Below, piece after piece: positions 6,963 to 13,414 of a stretch of DNA of 13,414 nucleotides. Made by a program: the position numbers and the translations under genes. The notes under the pieces are model-generated. The model was given only the letters and a program-made list of their open reading frames with translations, was not told the DNA's origin and did not search any database. This DNA is from Zoogloeaceae bacterium. Lineage in GTDB: Bacteria > Pseudomonadota > Gammaproteobacteria > Burkholderiales > Rhodocyclaceae. Position 1 is the first letter of the stretch, and every line of letters begins with the position of its first letter. The stretch spans positions 1-13,414 of the forward strand of contig SSSX01000166.1 of NCBI GenBank assembly GCA_015657735.1, in the 5' to 3' direction.

Positions 6963-9080
6963 TCAGCCGATCACGACGCTGGCGACGGTGCGGGCCAACG
7001 CCCGGCTGGTCATCGGCCGGGCGAACAGGTAGCCCTGGATCAGGTGGCAGCCCTGGCTGCGCAGCGTATCGAGCTGGGCGGTCGTCTCGACGCCCTCGGC
7101 CACCACTTCGAGCCCCAGGCTGTGGGCCAGCCCGATGACCGCCCTGACGATGGCCATGCCCTGCCCGTCGTCGAGTTCGCTGACGAAGGAACGGTCGATC
7201 TTCAGCGTATCCACCGCCAGCCGGCGCAGATAGGCCAGCGACGAATAGCCGGTGCCGAAATCATCGACCGCCACCCGGATGCCCATCTCGCGCAGCTGGG
7301 CGAGGATCGTCGTCGCGTAGTCGAGATCGCGCATCAGCACGGTTTCGGTGAGTTCGAACTCGATCCGCGCGGCGGCCACCCCGGCGCCGTCCAGCACCGC
7401 GCGGACGGTGGCGATCAGCTGCGGGTCCATGAAGTTCACGCCCGACAGGTTGATGCTGATCCGGAAATCGTCCGGCAGCGCCGCGCCGAGTTCGGCGATG
7501 TCGTTGCAGACGCGCTCCAGCACCACCCGCGTCAGCGGCACGATCATGCCGGTTTCTTCGGCCAGCGAAATGAACTCCGGCGGCGGCACCGCCCCGCGCG
7601 AGCTGTGCGGCCAGCGCACCAGCGCCTCGGCCTTGACCACGCAGCGGCGGTCCACGTCGATGATCGGCTGGTACAGCACCTGCAACTCATCCTCGCCGAT
7701 CGCCCGGCGCAGGTCGCCTTCGAGCGTGAAGCGCAGGAAGGCCGCCACTTTCATCTCCTCGGAGAACAGCGCGACCTGGTCGCGGCTGACCCGCTTGGCG
7801 CGGTTCAGCGCGGTTTCGGCGGCCTTCAGCAGCGCATCGGCATCGGCCGCGTGATCGGGCATCAAGGCCACGCCGACCCGCGCCGACAGCGTGATCTCCT
7901 GGCCCGGCACGCGGATCGGCGCGCGCACCGCGTGCAGCAGTTCGTGGGCGGTGGCGAGCACGTCGTCGACCGTCCCGACGTCGCTGAGCAGGATGCCGAA
8001 CTCGTCGGCCGCCAGCCGCGCCACCTTCAGCCGCGGCAGCCCGCCGCCGCCGGCCGGTTCGGCCGGCGCGCGGTCGCCCATGCTCTCGCGCAGGCGATGG
8101 CCGATCACCTGCAGCACCTGGTCGCCGCGCTCGGGGCCAAGGCTGTCGTTGATGCGCGCGAAGCGGTCGATATCGACCACCATCACCGCACAGCGGCTGT
8201 CGTTGCGCAGGCAGCGGGCGGCGGCGGCGAGCAGGCTCTCGCGGAAGAATTCGCGGTTGGGCAGACCGGTGAGCGGATCGAAGTAGGCCAGCTGACGGAT
8301 TCGCCGCTGCGCCTCGACCTGCTCGGTGATGTCCTGCGCGCTGCCTTCCATCAGCAGCGCCGCGGCGCTCGCGCCCTCGTCGGCCCGCTCGACGGTTTCG
8401 AGCAGCGTGCGCACGCTGCCGTCGGGCCACACGATGCGGTAGGTCAGTTGATAGCCGGCGCCGTTGCGGGCTCCGGACAGCGCGGCGTCGACCATCGCCC
8501 GGTCGGGCCCATAGACATGGTCGAGCAGCGCGCCCATGCCGTCGCCGAAGCTCTCGGCGCGCTGGCCGAACAGGCGGTAATACTGCGGCGAGCGCTGGAC
8601 CAGATCGTCCGGCACCGACCATTCCCAGCTGCCCAGGCGGGCAATCCGCTGGGCGCTGGACAGGCTTTCCTTGTTGCGGACCAGCTCCTTCAGCAGCTGC
8701 GCCGAACGCAGCACGTAGCGGATGCGGAAGCGCAGCAGCGTCCAGTTGATCGGCTTCGAGATGAAATCGGTGGCGCCGACGTGAAACGCCTCCTCCACCG
8801 ATTCGCTGTCGTCGAGGCCGGTCAGCATGATGATCGGCACCAACTCGCCGGCCGGCGTGGCGCGCAGGCGGCGGCACACCTCGAAACCGCTGAGCCCCGG
8901 CATCAGCACGTCGAGCAGCACCAGATCGGGGTGCTCGGCGTCGAAGGCGTGCAGGGCCTGCACGCCGTCCTCGGCCTCGACGGTGGTGAGCCCGCCCTCG
9001 CGCAGCGCCTCGACGGCCATCATGCGGATCAGCGGGTCGTCGTCGACGACCAGCACGTGGGGATCGCGGCTTGCCGTCAT
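6963..9080 (-). CDS. Response regulator REC-PAS-GGDEF(degenerate)-EAL, probable c-di-GMP phosphodiesterase
   Basis: The 705-residue cytoplasmic protein starts at ATG 9080, which overlaps the TGA of the kinase gene as ATGA; the frame continues upstream but only as a shadow of that gene. REC spans 7-125, with acid pocket Asp13/14, phospho-acceptor Asp57, Thr87 and Lys109. PAS spans about 140-255 (RIARLGSWEWS). The GGDEF domain (about 264-442) has AADEF at 357-361 and no RxxD inhibitory site. The EAL domain (about 455-700) keeps EAL (485-487), Asn544, Glu576, Asp606/Asp607, Lys627, Glu662 and the QGYLFARP loop. These are the metal and catalytic residues of active c-di-GMP phosphodiesterases. Inferred: the adjacent hybrid kinase phosphorylates REC, and EAL then lowers c-di-GMP, affecting the switch between motility and biofilm. 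The inactive cyclase domain may bind GTP as a regulator. Domain calls are very firm; the direction of control is not. Confidence 0.95.
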   Translation of the reverse strand: MTASRDPHVLVVDDDPLIRMMAVEALREGGLTTVEAEDGVQALHAFDAEHPDLVLLDVLMPGLSGFEVCRRLRATPAGELVPIIMLTGLDDSESVEEAFHVGATDFISKPINWTLLRFRIRYVLRSAQLLKELVRNKESLSSAQRIARLGSWEWSVPDDLVQRSPQYYRLFGQRAESFGDGMGALLDHVYGPDRAMVDAALSGARNGAGYQLTYRIVWPDGSVRTLLETVERADEGASAAALLMEGSAQDITEQVEAQRRIRQLAYFDPLTGLPNREFFRESLLAAAARCLRNDSRCAVMVVDIDRFARINDSLGPERGDQVLQVIGHRLRESMGDRAPAEPAGGGGLPRLKVARLAADEFGILLSDVGTVDDVLATAHELLHAVRAPIRVPGQEITLSARVGVALMPDHAADADALLKAAETALNRAKRVSRDQVALFSEEMKVAAFLRFTLEGDLRRAIGEDELQVLYQPIIDVDRRCVVKAEALVRWPHSSRGAVPPPEFISLAEETGMIVPLTRVVLERVCNDIAELGAALPDDFRISINLSGVNFMDPQLIATVRAVLDGAGVAAARIEFELTETVLMRDLDYATTILAQLREMGIRVAVDDFGTGYSSLAYLRRLAVDTLKIDRSFVSELDDGQGMAIVRAVIGLAHSLGLEVVAEGVETTAQLDTLRSQGCHLIQGYLFARPMTSRALARTVASVVIG

Positions 9081-11833
9081 CGTTGCAGCGGGCTTTCCGC
9101 CCGGGTCAAGACATCCATGGTCACCAATCCTTCCTGCGCGAGCGCCTGCCGGCAATCTTCCCAGGCATCGACGATGGCCGCCACCTCGGCGGAGGTCGGC
9201 ACCGCGCCGCCCTTGATCCGCTCGTCGAGCCGGCGCGCGCCGGTGCCCAGCCGCATGGCGCCGAGCGCCAGACAGGCCGACTTCATCTTGTGGGCGAGCC
9301 CCTGCACCGTCGCGCCGTCGCCGGCCTCGGCCGCCCGCACGAGGCTGCTCACATTGCGCGCGGTCTCGCCGACGAACAGCGCCAGCAGGCGTTGCAGCAT
9401 CGGCGAGTCGCGCCGGCCATTGACGCCGGGCAGGCCGAGCAGCACCTCGACGTCGAGGGCCGGCCCACCGTCGGCGTCGGCGGCGGCCTCGGGCCGCGCC
9501 GCCCGCGGCCGCGCGCCGTCGGGATCGGACGGCAGCGCGTCGCGCAGCCAGCGGCTCAGCACCGCCCACAGCTGCTCGCCGGATACCGGTTTGACGAGGT
9601 AGTCGTCCATGCCCGCGGCGAGGCAGGCGTCGCGGTCCTCGCGCAGCGCGTTGGCGGTCAGCGCGACGATGGGCATGCGCGGCAGACCGCGGGCCGCCTC
9701 ATCGGCGCGGATCGCGCCGGTGGCCTGGCGGCCGTCCATCTCGGGCATCTGGATGTCCATCAGCACCAGGTCGAAGCGCTCGGCGCGACAGGCCTCGACG
9801 GCCTTGCGCCCGTCCTCGGCGACCGTCACCCGGCAGCCGAGCGACTGCAGCACCGCCAGCGCCACTTCCCGATTGACCGGATGATCCTCGACGAGCAGCA
9901 GGTGGGCGGCCAGCGGCGCTGCGGCCGGCGGCGGCGCATCGGCCGCGCCGCCGCCGAGGCAGCGCAGGATCTCGGCGCCGCACAGCGGGCGGCTGAGGAT
10001 CACGTCGGCACCGGCCTCGCGCACCGCGGCGGCTTCCTCGTGGCCGGCGCCGACGATGACCACCAGCGGCGGCCGCCCGGCGCGCCCGTGCAGCGCGTCA
10101 ATCAGGCGCCGGCCGTTGCCGCGGTCGACGCCGGCATCCACCACCAGCCAGTCGTAGCGCACGCCGCCGGCCAGCATCTCGTCCACCGCCGGCGGGTCGT
10201 AGGCCAGTTCGGCGCTGCAGCCGAAGAAGGCCAGCTGCTCGACCAGCGCGTCGCGCAGGCGCGGGTCGCCGATGGCGAGCAGCGCGTTGCGACCGGCCAG
10301 CGGAATGTCGGCGACGCCGCCCGGGTCGTCGCGGCCCATTTCGAATTCGACCCAGAAGCACGAGCCGCGCCCCGGCTCGGTGACGTAGCCGATCTCGCCG
10401 TTCATCTGTTCGACCAGCTGGCGGGCGATGGCCAGGCCCAGACCGGTGCCGCCGAAGCGCCGCGCCATCGAATTGTCGGCCTGGGAAAAGGACTGGAACA
10501 GCCGGGCGCCGGCCTCGCGGGGCACGCCGATGCCGGTGTCGCGAACCTCGACGCGCAGGCGCAGGCGGCCCGGGTCGGCGCACGCCGCCGGCGTCACGGC
10601 GATGGCGATGTCGCCCTTCTCGGTGAATTTCTGGGCGTTGGAAACCAGATTGTTGAGCACCTGGCGAACGCGCAGCACGTCGCCCACCGCCCGCGCCGGC
10701 ACCCGCCGGTCGACGTGGAGATAGAGGCGCAGACCGCGCGCGTGGGCCGAGGTGGCGAACAGCGTGGCAACCTGATCGAAGGTTTCCCGCAGCGCAAACG
10801 GCAGCACTTCGAGCTCCAGTCGCCCGGCTTCGATTTTGGATACGTCGAGCACGTCGTTGATAATCTCCATCAAGGCCCGCGCGGAGTCATCCAGCATATC
10901 AACAAAACGCCCCTGGCGCTCGCCCAGCGGCGTCTGGCGGAGCAGCCCGATCATGCCCATGACGCCGTTCATCGGCGTCCGGATCTCGTGGCTCATGTTG
11001 GCCAGGAACTGGGACTTGGCGCGGCTGGCCGCCTCGGCCTGCTCCATCGCCGCGCGCAGCTCGGCGGTCCGCGCCGCCACCTCGGAGGCCAGGCTTTCGC
11101 GGTGCAGCGTCAGCTCGCGGTCGCGGGCGGCGATTTCGGCGAGCATGCCGTTGAAGCCGGTGATCAGCTCGCCCACCTCGTCGGCGTGGCCGGCCGGCGC
11201 GCGCAGGTCGTAGCGTTTGCCGGCACGCACCGCGCGCACCACGCCGGCCAGTTTTTGCAGCGGCTCGACGATCGTGCCCTGCATGCGGCGCGAGAACACG
11301 CCGGCGACGATCAGCGCCACGACCAGCCCGACGAGCACGAAGACCAGCCACAGCGCGAGGCGCGCGACAATCGAGCGGAGATCGAATTCGAGGATCAGCT
11401 GCCCCAGCGCGTCGCCGTCGCTGTCCAGCCGCTTGGCCACCACCAGGCTCAGGCTGCCCCAGCGGATCGTCCCGGCGGCGGCCTCGGCCTGCAGGTAGGC
11501 GACATGCTCGGCGTCGAGGCGCAGGTCGGCCGGATAGGCGGCGAAGACGCTGCCGTCGGTACGCAGCACCAGTGCCGCCGCCACCCGCTCGTGGTGGTGC
11601 AGCGCGCCCAGCAGCGACTCGGCGACCCGCACGTCGTCGAAGCGCAGCGGCGAGATCGCGCTGTCGGCGACGATCTCCGACAGCATCCGGCCGTCCTCGC
11701 CGGCGCGGCGCACCTCGTTGCGAACCTCGGTCAGAAAGATCGTCAGCACCGCCACGCCGAGGGCGATCAGCACGCTCAGGCGGGCCACGATGCCGAGCTT
11801 GCGGCCGATGGGCAGATCGTGCAGCGGCAGCAT
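9077..11833 (-). CDS. Membrane hybrid sensor histidine kinase (CHASE8-like, HAMP, HisKA, HATPase, two REC, HPt)
   Basis: The 918-residue protein starts at ATG 11833, in a TGATG overlap with the YfiR stop, with GAAGG seven bases upstream (11841-11845). It contains a membrane helix at about 16-36 and a periplasmic domain at 37-155 resembling the CHASE8 domain of YfiN-type partners. A second helix lies at 158-179, followed by HAMP (about 180-233). HisKA has His282 in SHEIRTPMNG. The ATPase has NNLVSNAQKF (394-403), DTGIGV (432-437) and GGTGLGLAI (461-469). A first receiver-like domain (about 512-627) is degenerate: it keeps Asp566 but has Arg615 in place of the conserved Lys. The second REC (644-762) is complete, with Glu649/Asp650, Asp693, Thr726 and Lys748. 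A C-terminal HPt carries His848 (AHKMKSA). This is a full His-Asp-His relay, expected to pass phosphate to the REC-EAL protein encoded next. YfiR is the likely periplasmic regulator (inference). Confidence 0.95.
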   Translation of the reverse strand: MLPLHDLPIGRKLGIVARLSVLIALGVAVLTIFLTEVRNEVRRAGEDGRMLSEIVADSAISPLRFDDVRVAESLLGALHHHERVAAALVLRTDGSVFAAYPADLRLDAEHVAYLQAEAAAGTIRWGSLSLVVAKRLDSDGDALGQLILEFDLRSIVARLALWLVFVLVGLVVALIVAGVFSRRMQGTIVEPLQKLAGVVRAVRAGKRYDLRAPAGHADEVGELITGFNGMLAEIAARDRELTLHRESLASEVAARTAELRAAMEQAEAASRAKSQFLANMSHEIRTPMNGVMGMIGLLRQTPLGERQGRFVDMLDDSARALMEIINDVLDVSKIEAGRLELEVLPFALRETFDQVATLFATSAHARGLRLYLHVDRRVPARAVGDVLRVRQVLNNLVSNAQKFTEKGDIAIAVTPAACADPGRLRLRVEVRDTGIGVPREAGARLFQSFSQADNSMARRFGGTGLGLAIARQLVEQMNGEIGYVTEPGRGSCFWVEFEMGRDDPGGVADIPLAGRNALLAIGDPRLRDALVEQLAFFGCSAELAYDPPAVDEMLAGGVRYDWLVVDAGVDRGNGRRLIDALHGRAGRPPLVVIVGAGHEEAAAVREAGADVILSRPLCGAEILRCLGGGAADAPPPAAAPLAAHLLLVEDHPVNREVALAVLQSLGCRVTVAEDGRKAVEACRAERFDLVLMDIQMPEMDGRQATGAIRADEAARGLPRMPIVALTANALREDRDACLAAGMDDYLVKPVSGEQLWAVLSRWLRDALPSDPDGARPRAARPEAAADADGGPALDVEVLLGLPGVNGRRDSPMLQRLLALFVGETARNVSSLVRAAEAGDGATVQGLAHKMKSACLALGAMRLGTGARRLDERIKGGAVPTSAEVAAIVDAWEDCRQALAQEGLVTMDVLTRAESPLQR

Positions 11834-12390
11834 CAGGGCGCCTTCAGGCCGAACACGCTGCGCCCCAGGCGCAGCAGCTGGGAGCTGGCGCGCAGGCCAT
11901 CGCGCAGCAGCACCGCCTGGTTGATGTCGAAGCGCACCCGCTCGTCCTCGACGACCAGTCCGATGGCGCCGCCGGCCTCGGCAAAGCCGTCGATGTCGCT
12001 GACCGTCAGCACGCCGCGGACGGCCAGCCCGCGCAGCAGCACACCGAGCCGCCGCTCCTCGGAATCGGCGATGAAGACGATGTGGCAGTCGGCGGCCTGC
12101 TCGGCCCCGTCGACCTGGCGCACCCGCACCTCGTGGCCATTGACCTGGCGCCCCTCGACGCCGGCCAGCGCCCCGCCGAACGGGTCGCGCCCGACGACGC
12201 ACAGGCGCAGCGGCATGCCGCTGGCCAGCCGCGCCGCCGGCCATTCCACATAGCGCGCGAAATTGAGCAGGTAGGCGGCCTTGATCTGGTACTCGCCCGG
12301 CGGCATCGCCAGCGCGACGGCGCTGCCGAGGCCCGCCGCCGCAAGCACGGCGAGGCGCAGCGCCAACCCGGGGAGACGGAAACGGATCAC
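11833..12390 (-). CDS. YfiR-family periplasmic regulator (DUF4154)
   Basis: This 185-residue protein starts at GTG 12390, chosen because GAGGGG (12397-12402) lies six bases upstream and because it gives a normal export signal: basic MIRFRLPG, then a hydrophobic Leu/Ala stretch to about residue 28. The mature part opens with EYQIKAAYLLNFARYVEWP (33-51), the hallmark of the family. It ends with the usual VLTVSDIDGFAEAGG, RVRFDIN and ASSQLLRLGRSVF segments. Cys64 and Cys102 match a disulfide pair of Pseudomonas YfiR. In YfiBNR, YfiR represses the inner-membrane cyclase YfiN from the periplasm. Here the next gene is a kinase with a similar periplasmic domain, so YfiR probably controls kinase output (inference). 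The gene is 10 bases after the receptor and overlaps the kinase start. Confidence 0.93.
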   Translation of the reverse strand: MIRFRLPGLALRLAVLAAAGLGSAVALAMPPGEYQIKAAYLLNFARYVEWPAARLASGMPLRLCVVGRDPFGGALAGVEGRQVNGHEVRVRQVDGAEQAADCHIVFIADSEERRLGVLLRGLAVRGVLTVSDIDGFAEAGGAIGLVVEDERVRFDINQAVLLRDGLRASSQLLRLGRSVFGLKAP

Positions 12391-12396
12391 CTGTCG

Positions 12397-12402
12397 CCCC
12401 TC
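12397..12402 (-). promoter_or_regulatory. Ribosome binding site fixing the YfiR GTG start
   Basis: GAGGGG on the coding strand is spaced six bases from GTG 12390 and overlaps the TGA of the receptor gene (12401-12403). This supports the GTG start over longer readings that overlap the receptor, and suggests translational coupling between the two genes. Confidence 0.7.
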
Positions 12403-13414
12403 AGAACCGCCACACGCCCTGGACGAAGCCTTGCCGGCCCTGGTAGGTGGGCTGGGACGGGAAGAGGCTGGAGACGTATTCCAGATGCCGCTGGTCGAAC
12501 AGGTTGACGCCGACCACCGCGAGCTCGAAATCGGCGCTGGCCCGCCAGCCGTAGCGCAGATCGACCGCGGTGTAGGCCGGCACGTCGCCATGTCCGACGC
12601 TGCCGACCCGGCGCAGCATCAGATCGAGCTCGCGCCCCCTGCCCATATTGAGCAGTCCGTGCAGGCTGGCCCAGTGGTGGGGCGACGCGGCCGCCAGCGC
12701 CCGCCCCGACGCGTCGGTGAGCGGATCGGCGCTGGCGGCCGGGCGCAGGTTCATCACCGTGTAGCTCGCCTGCAGGCGCAGGCTGTGGGTCACCGGCAGG
12801 TCGAGGCCCAGCTCGAGGCCGGTGCTGTCGGCGCGGCCGACGTTGCCGCGATAGAAATTCTGGATCGGCGCGAAATAGGGCGGCATCGGCAGCGGCACCC
12901 CGGGCATCTGCAGGCCGGCCGGATCCTGGTAGTCGCTGATCAGGCGGCGGTAGTCGTGGTGGAACAGCACCGCCTCGAAGCTGCCGTTGCCCAGACTGCG
13001 GCGGTAGCCGAGCTCCAGCGCGTCGACACGTTCGGCCCGCGGCCGCCAGCCCGGCCCCGGCCGCGACACCGTCGCCACCAGCGGCAGCGCCGGGTTGCCG
13101 GTCGGCTGGATGCCGAACAGGATCGATGTTCCGGTTTCGCCGATCGACGGCGTGCGCGCCGCCCGCGACCAGTGGGTCCACAGGCTGTCGGCCTCGGTCG
13201 GCGTCCACATCAGGCGCACCGTCGGCTGCGGTTCGAGGTGGGCCAGCGTCGAGTGCTCGATGCGCCCGCCGAGGGTCAGCTTCCAGGTCCGCGGCTGCAA
13301 GGTGATCTCGTCCTGCACGAAGGCGCTGGTGATCTGGAAGCTGCGGTCGGACGGCGACGCCGACAGCACCGCCGTGGTCACGTCGAGCGCCGTCTGGACG
13401 TAGCGGGTGCCGGC
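12401..13414 (-). CDS. TonB-dependent outer-membrane receptor, C-terminal part (partial)
   Basis: The frame is open through the right edge, so the true start lies outside the window; 337 residues are visible. They show the alternating strands of a receptor beta-barrel: FVQDEITLQPRTWKLTLGGR, LWTHWSRAARTPS, ELGYRRSLGNGSFEAVLFHH, STGLELGLDLP, VDLRYGW and VGVNLFDQRHLEY. The chain ends GFVQGVWRF, with the terminal aromatic residue typical of outer-membrane proteins assembled by BAM. The TARTPS-like and NLFDxxH segments are common in TonB-dependent receptors. The signal peptide, TonB box and plug domain are not in view, so the ligand cannot be named. It is the first visible gene of the cassette with YfiR, the hybrid kinase and the EAL regulator, 10 bases from YfiR. 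It may act in uptake, or as an outer-membrane sensor for that pathway. Confidence 0.9.
   Translation of the reverse strand, partial: AGTRYVQTALDVTTAVLSASPSDRSFQITSAFVQDEITLQPRTWKLTLGGRIEHSTLAHLEPQPTVRLMWTPTEADSLWTHWSRAARTPSIGETGTSILFGIQPTGNPALPLVATVSRPGPGWRPRAERVDALELGYRRSLGNGSFEAVLFHHDYRRLISDYQDPAGLQMPGVPLPMPPYFAPIQNFYRGNVGRADSTGLELGLDLPVTHSLRLQASYTVMNLRPAASADPLTDASGRALAAASPHHWASLHGLLNMGRGRELDLMLRRVGSVGHGDVPAYTAVDLRYGWRASADFELAVVGVNLFDQRHLEYVSSLFPSQPTYQGRQGFVQGVWRF

Noticed and set aside
9081..9569. Longer N-terminus for the EAL regulator starting at 9569
   Set aside because: The extra residues are an Arg/Ala-rich shadow of the kinase C-terminus. The receiver fold begins directly after ATG 9080, which sits in an ATGA overlap.
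11834..12244. Longer N-terminus for the hybrid kinase starting at 12244
   Set aside because: This stretch is the YfiR gene in another frame. ATG 11833 has a GAAGG site and leads straight into the first membrane helix.
12391..12591. Longer YfiR reading starting at 12591
   Set aside because: It overlaps the receptor 3' end and would bury the export signal. GTG 12390 has a well-spaced GAGGGG.
1..13414. CRISPR array, tRNA/rRNA genes, insertion sequences or attachment sites
   Set aside because: No regularly spaced direct repeats, no tRNA-like cloverleaf, and no transposase or integrase reading frame or flanking terminal repeats were seen on either strand.

Overview
The window is GC-rich and densely coded. 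The gene families (CrcB, HrpA, a thioredoxin-active CnoX, a YfiR/hybrid-kinase cassette, a TonB receptor) point to a Gram-negative proteobacterium. Codons end overwhelmingly in G or C. A betaproteobacterium, perhaps Rhodocyclales, is my best guess, but there is no rRNA or other marker to prove it.

Layout. On the + strand there is the 3' end of an unrecognised gene (1-134), then a GC-rich leader with a strong hairpin (202-245), then a single gene (267-1439) for a caspase-like domain fused to a TIR domain. Everything from 1501 to the right edge is on the - strand. Reading in the direction of transcription, from right to left: the C-terminal part of a TonB-dependent outer-membrane receptor (12401-13414), a periplasmic YfiR-family protein (11833-12390), a membrane hybrid histidine kinase (9077-11833), a REC-PAS-GGDEF-EAL response regulator (6963-9080), the fluoride channel crcB (6497-6901), the RNA helicase hrpA (2404-6468) and the thioredoxin-TPR chaperone cnoX (1501-2337). 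The caspase-TIR gene and cnoX converge on a short hairpin near 1440. No gap longer than about 130 bases lacks a gene.

How the genes work together. The receptor, YfiR, kinase and EAL genes form a tight cassette: a 10-base gap with the YfiR ribosome site overlapping the receptor stop, then a TGATG overlap, then an ATGA overlap. The inferred path runs from outer membrane to periplasmic YfiR, to a sensor kinase with a CHASE-like periplasmic domain, to a phosphorelay (HisKA, REC, HPt), and finally to a response regulator that most likely degrades cyclic di-GMP. Its EAL site is intact, while its GGDEF site reads AADEF. This resembles the YfiBNR logic with the cyclase YfiN replaced by a hybrid kinase.

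Most unusual item. The caspase-TIR protein keeps the caspase cysteine motif and the TIR glutamate. The caspase histidine motif, however, reads YYSGNG instead of YYSGHG, so the caspase half looks like a pseudo-protease or a non-canonical one. A perfect EF-hand-type calcium loop lies between the two domains. Caspase-like and TIR proteins are known partners in bacterial anti-phage immunity, so a stand-alone defence or cell-death role is plausible. No partner genes are visible here.
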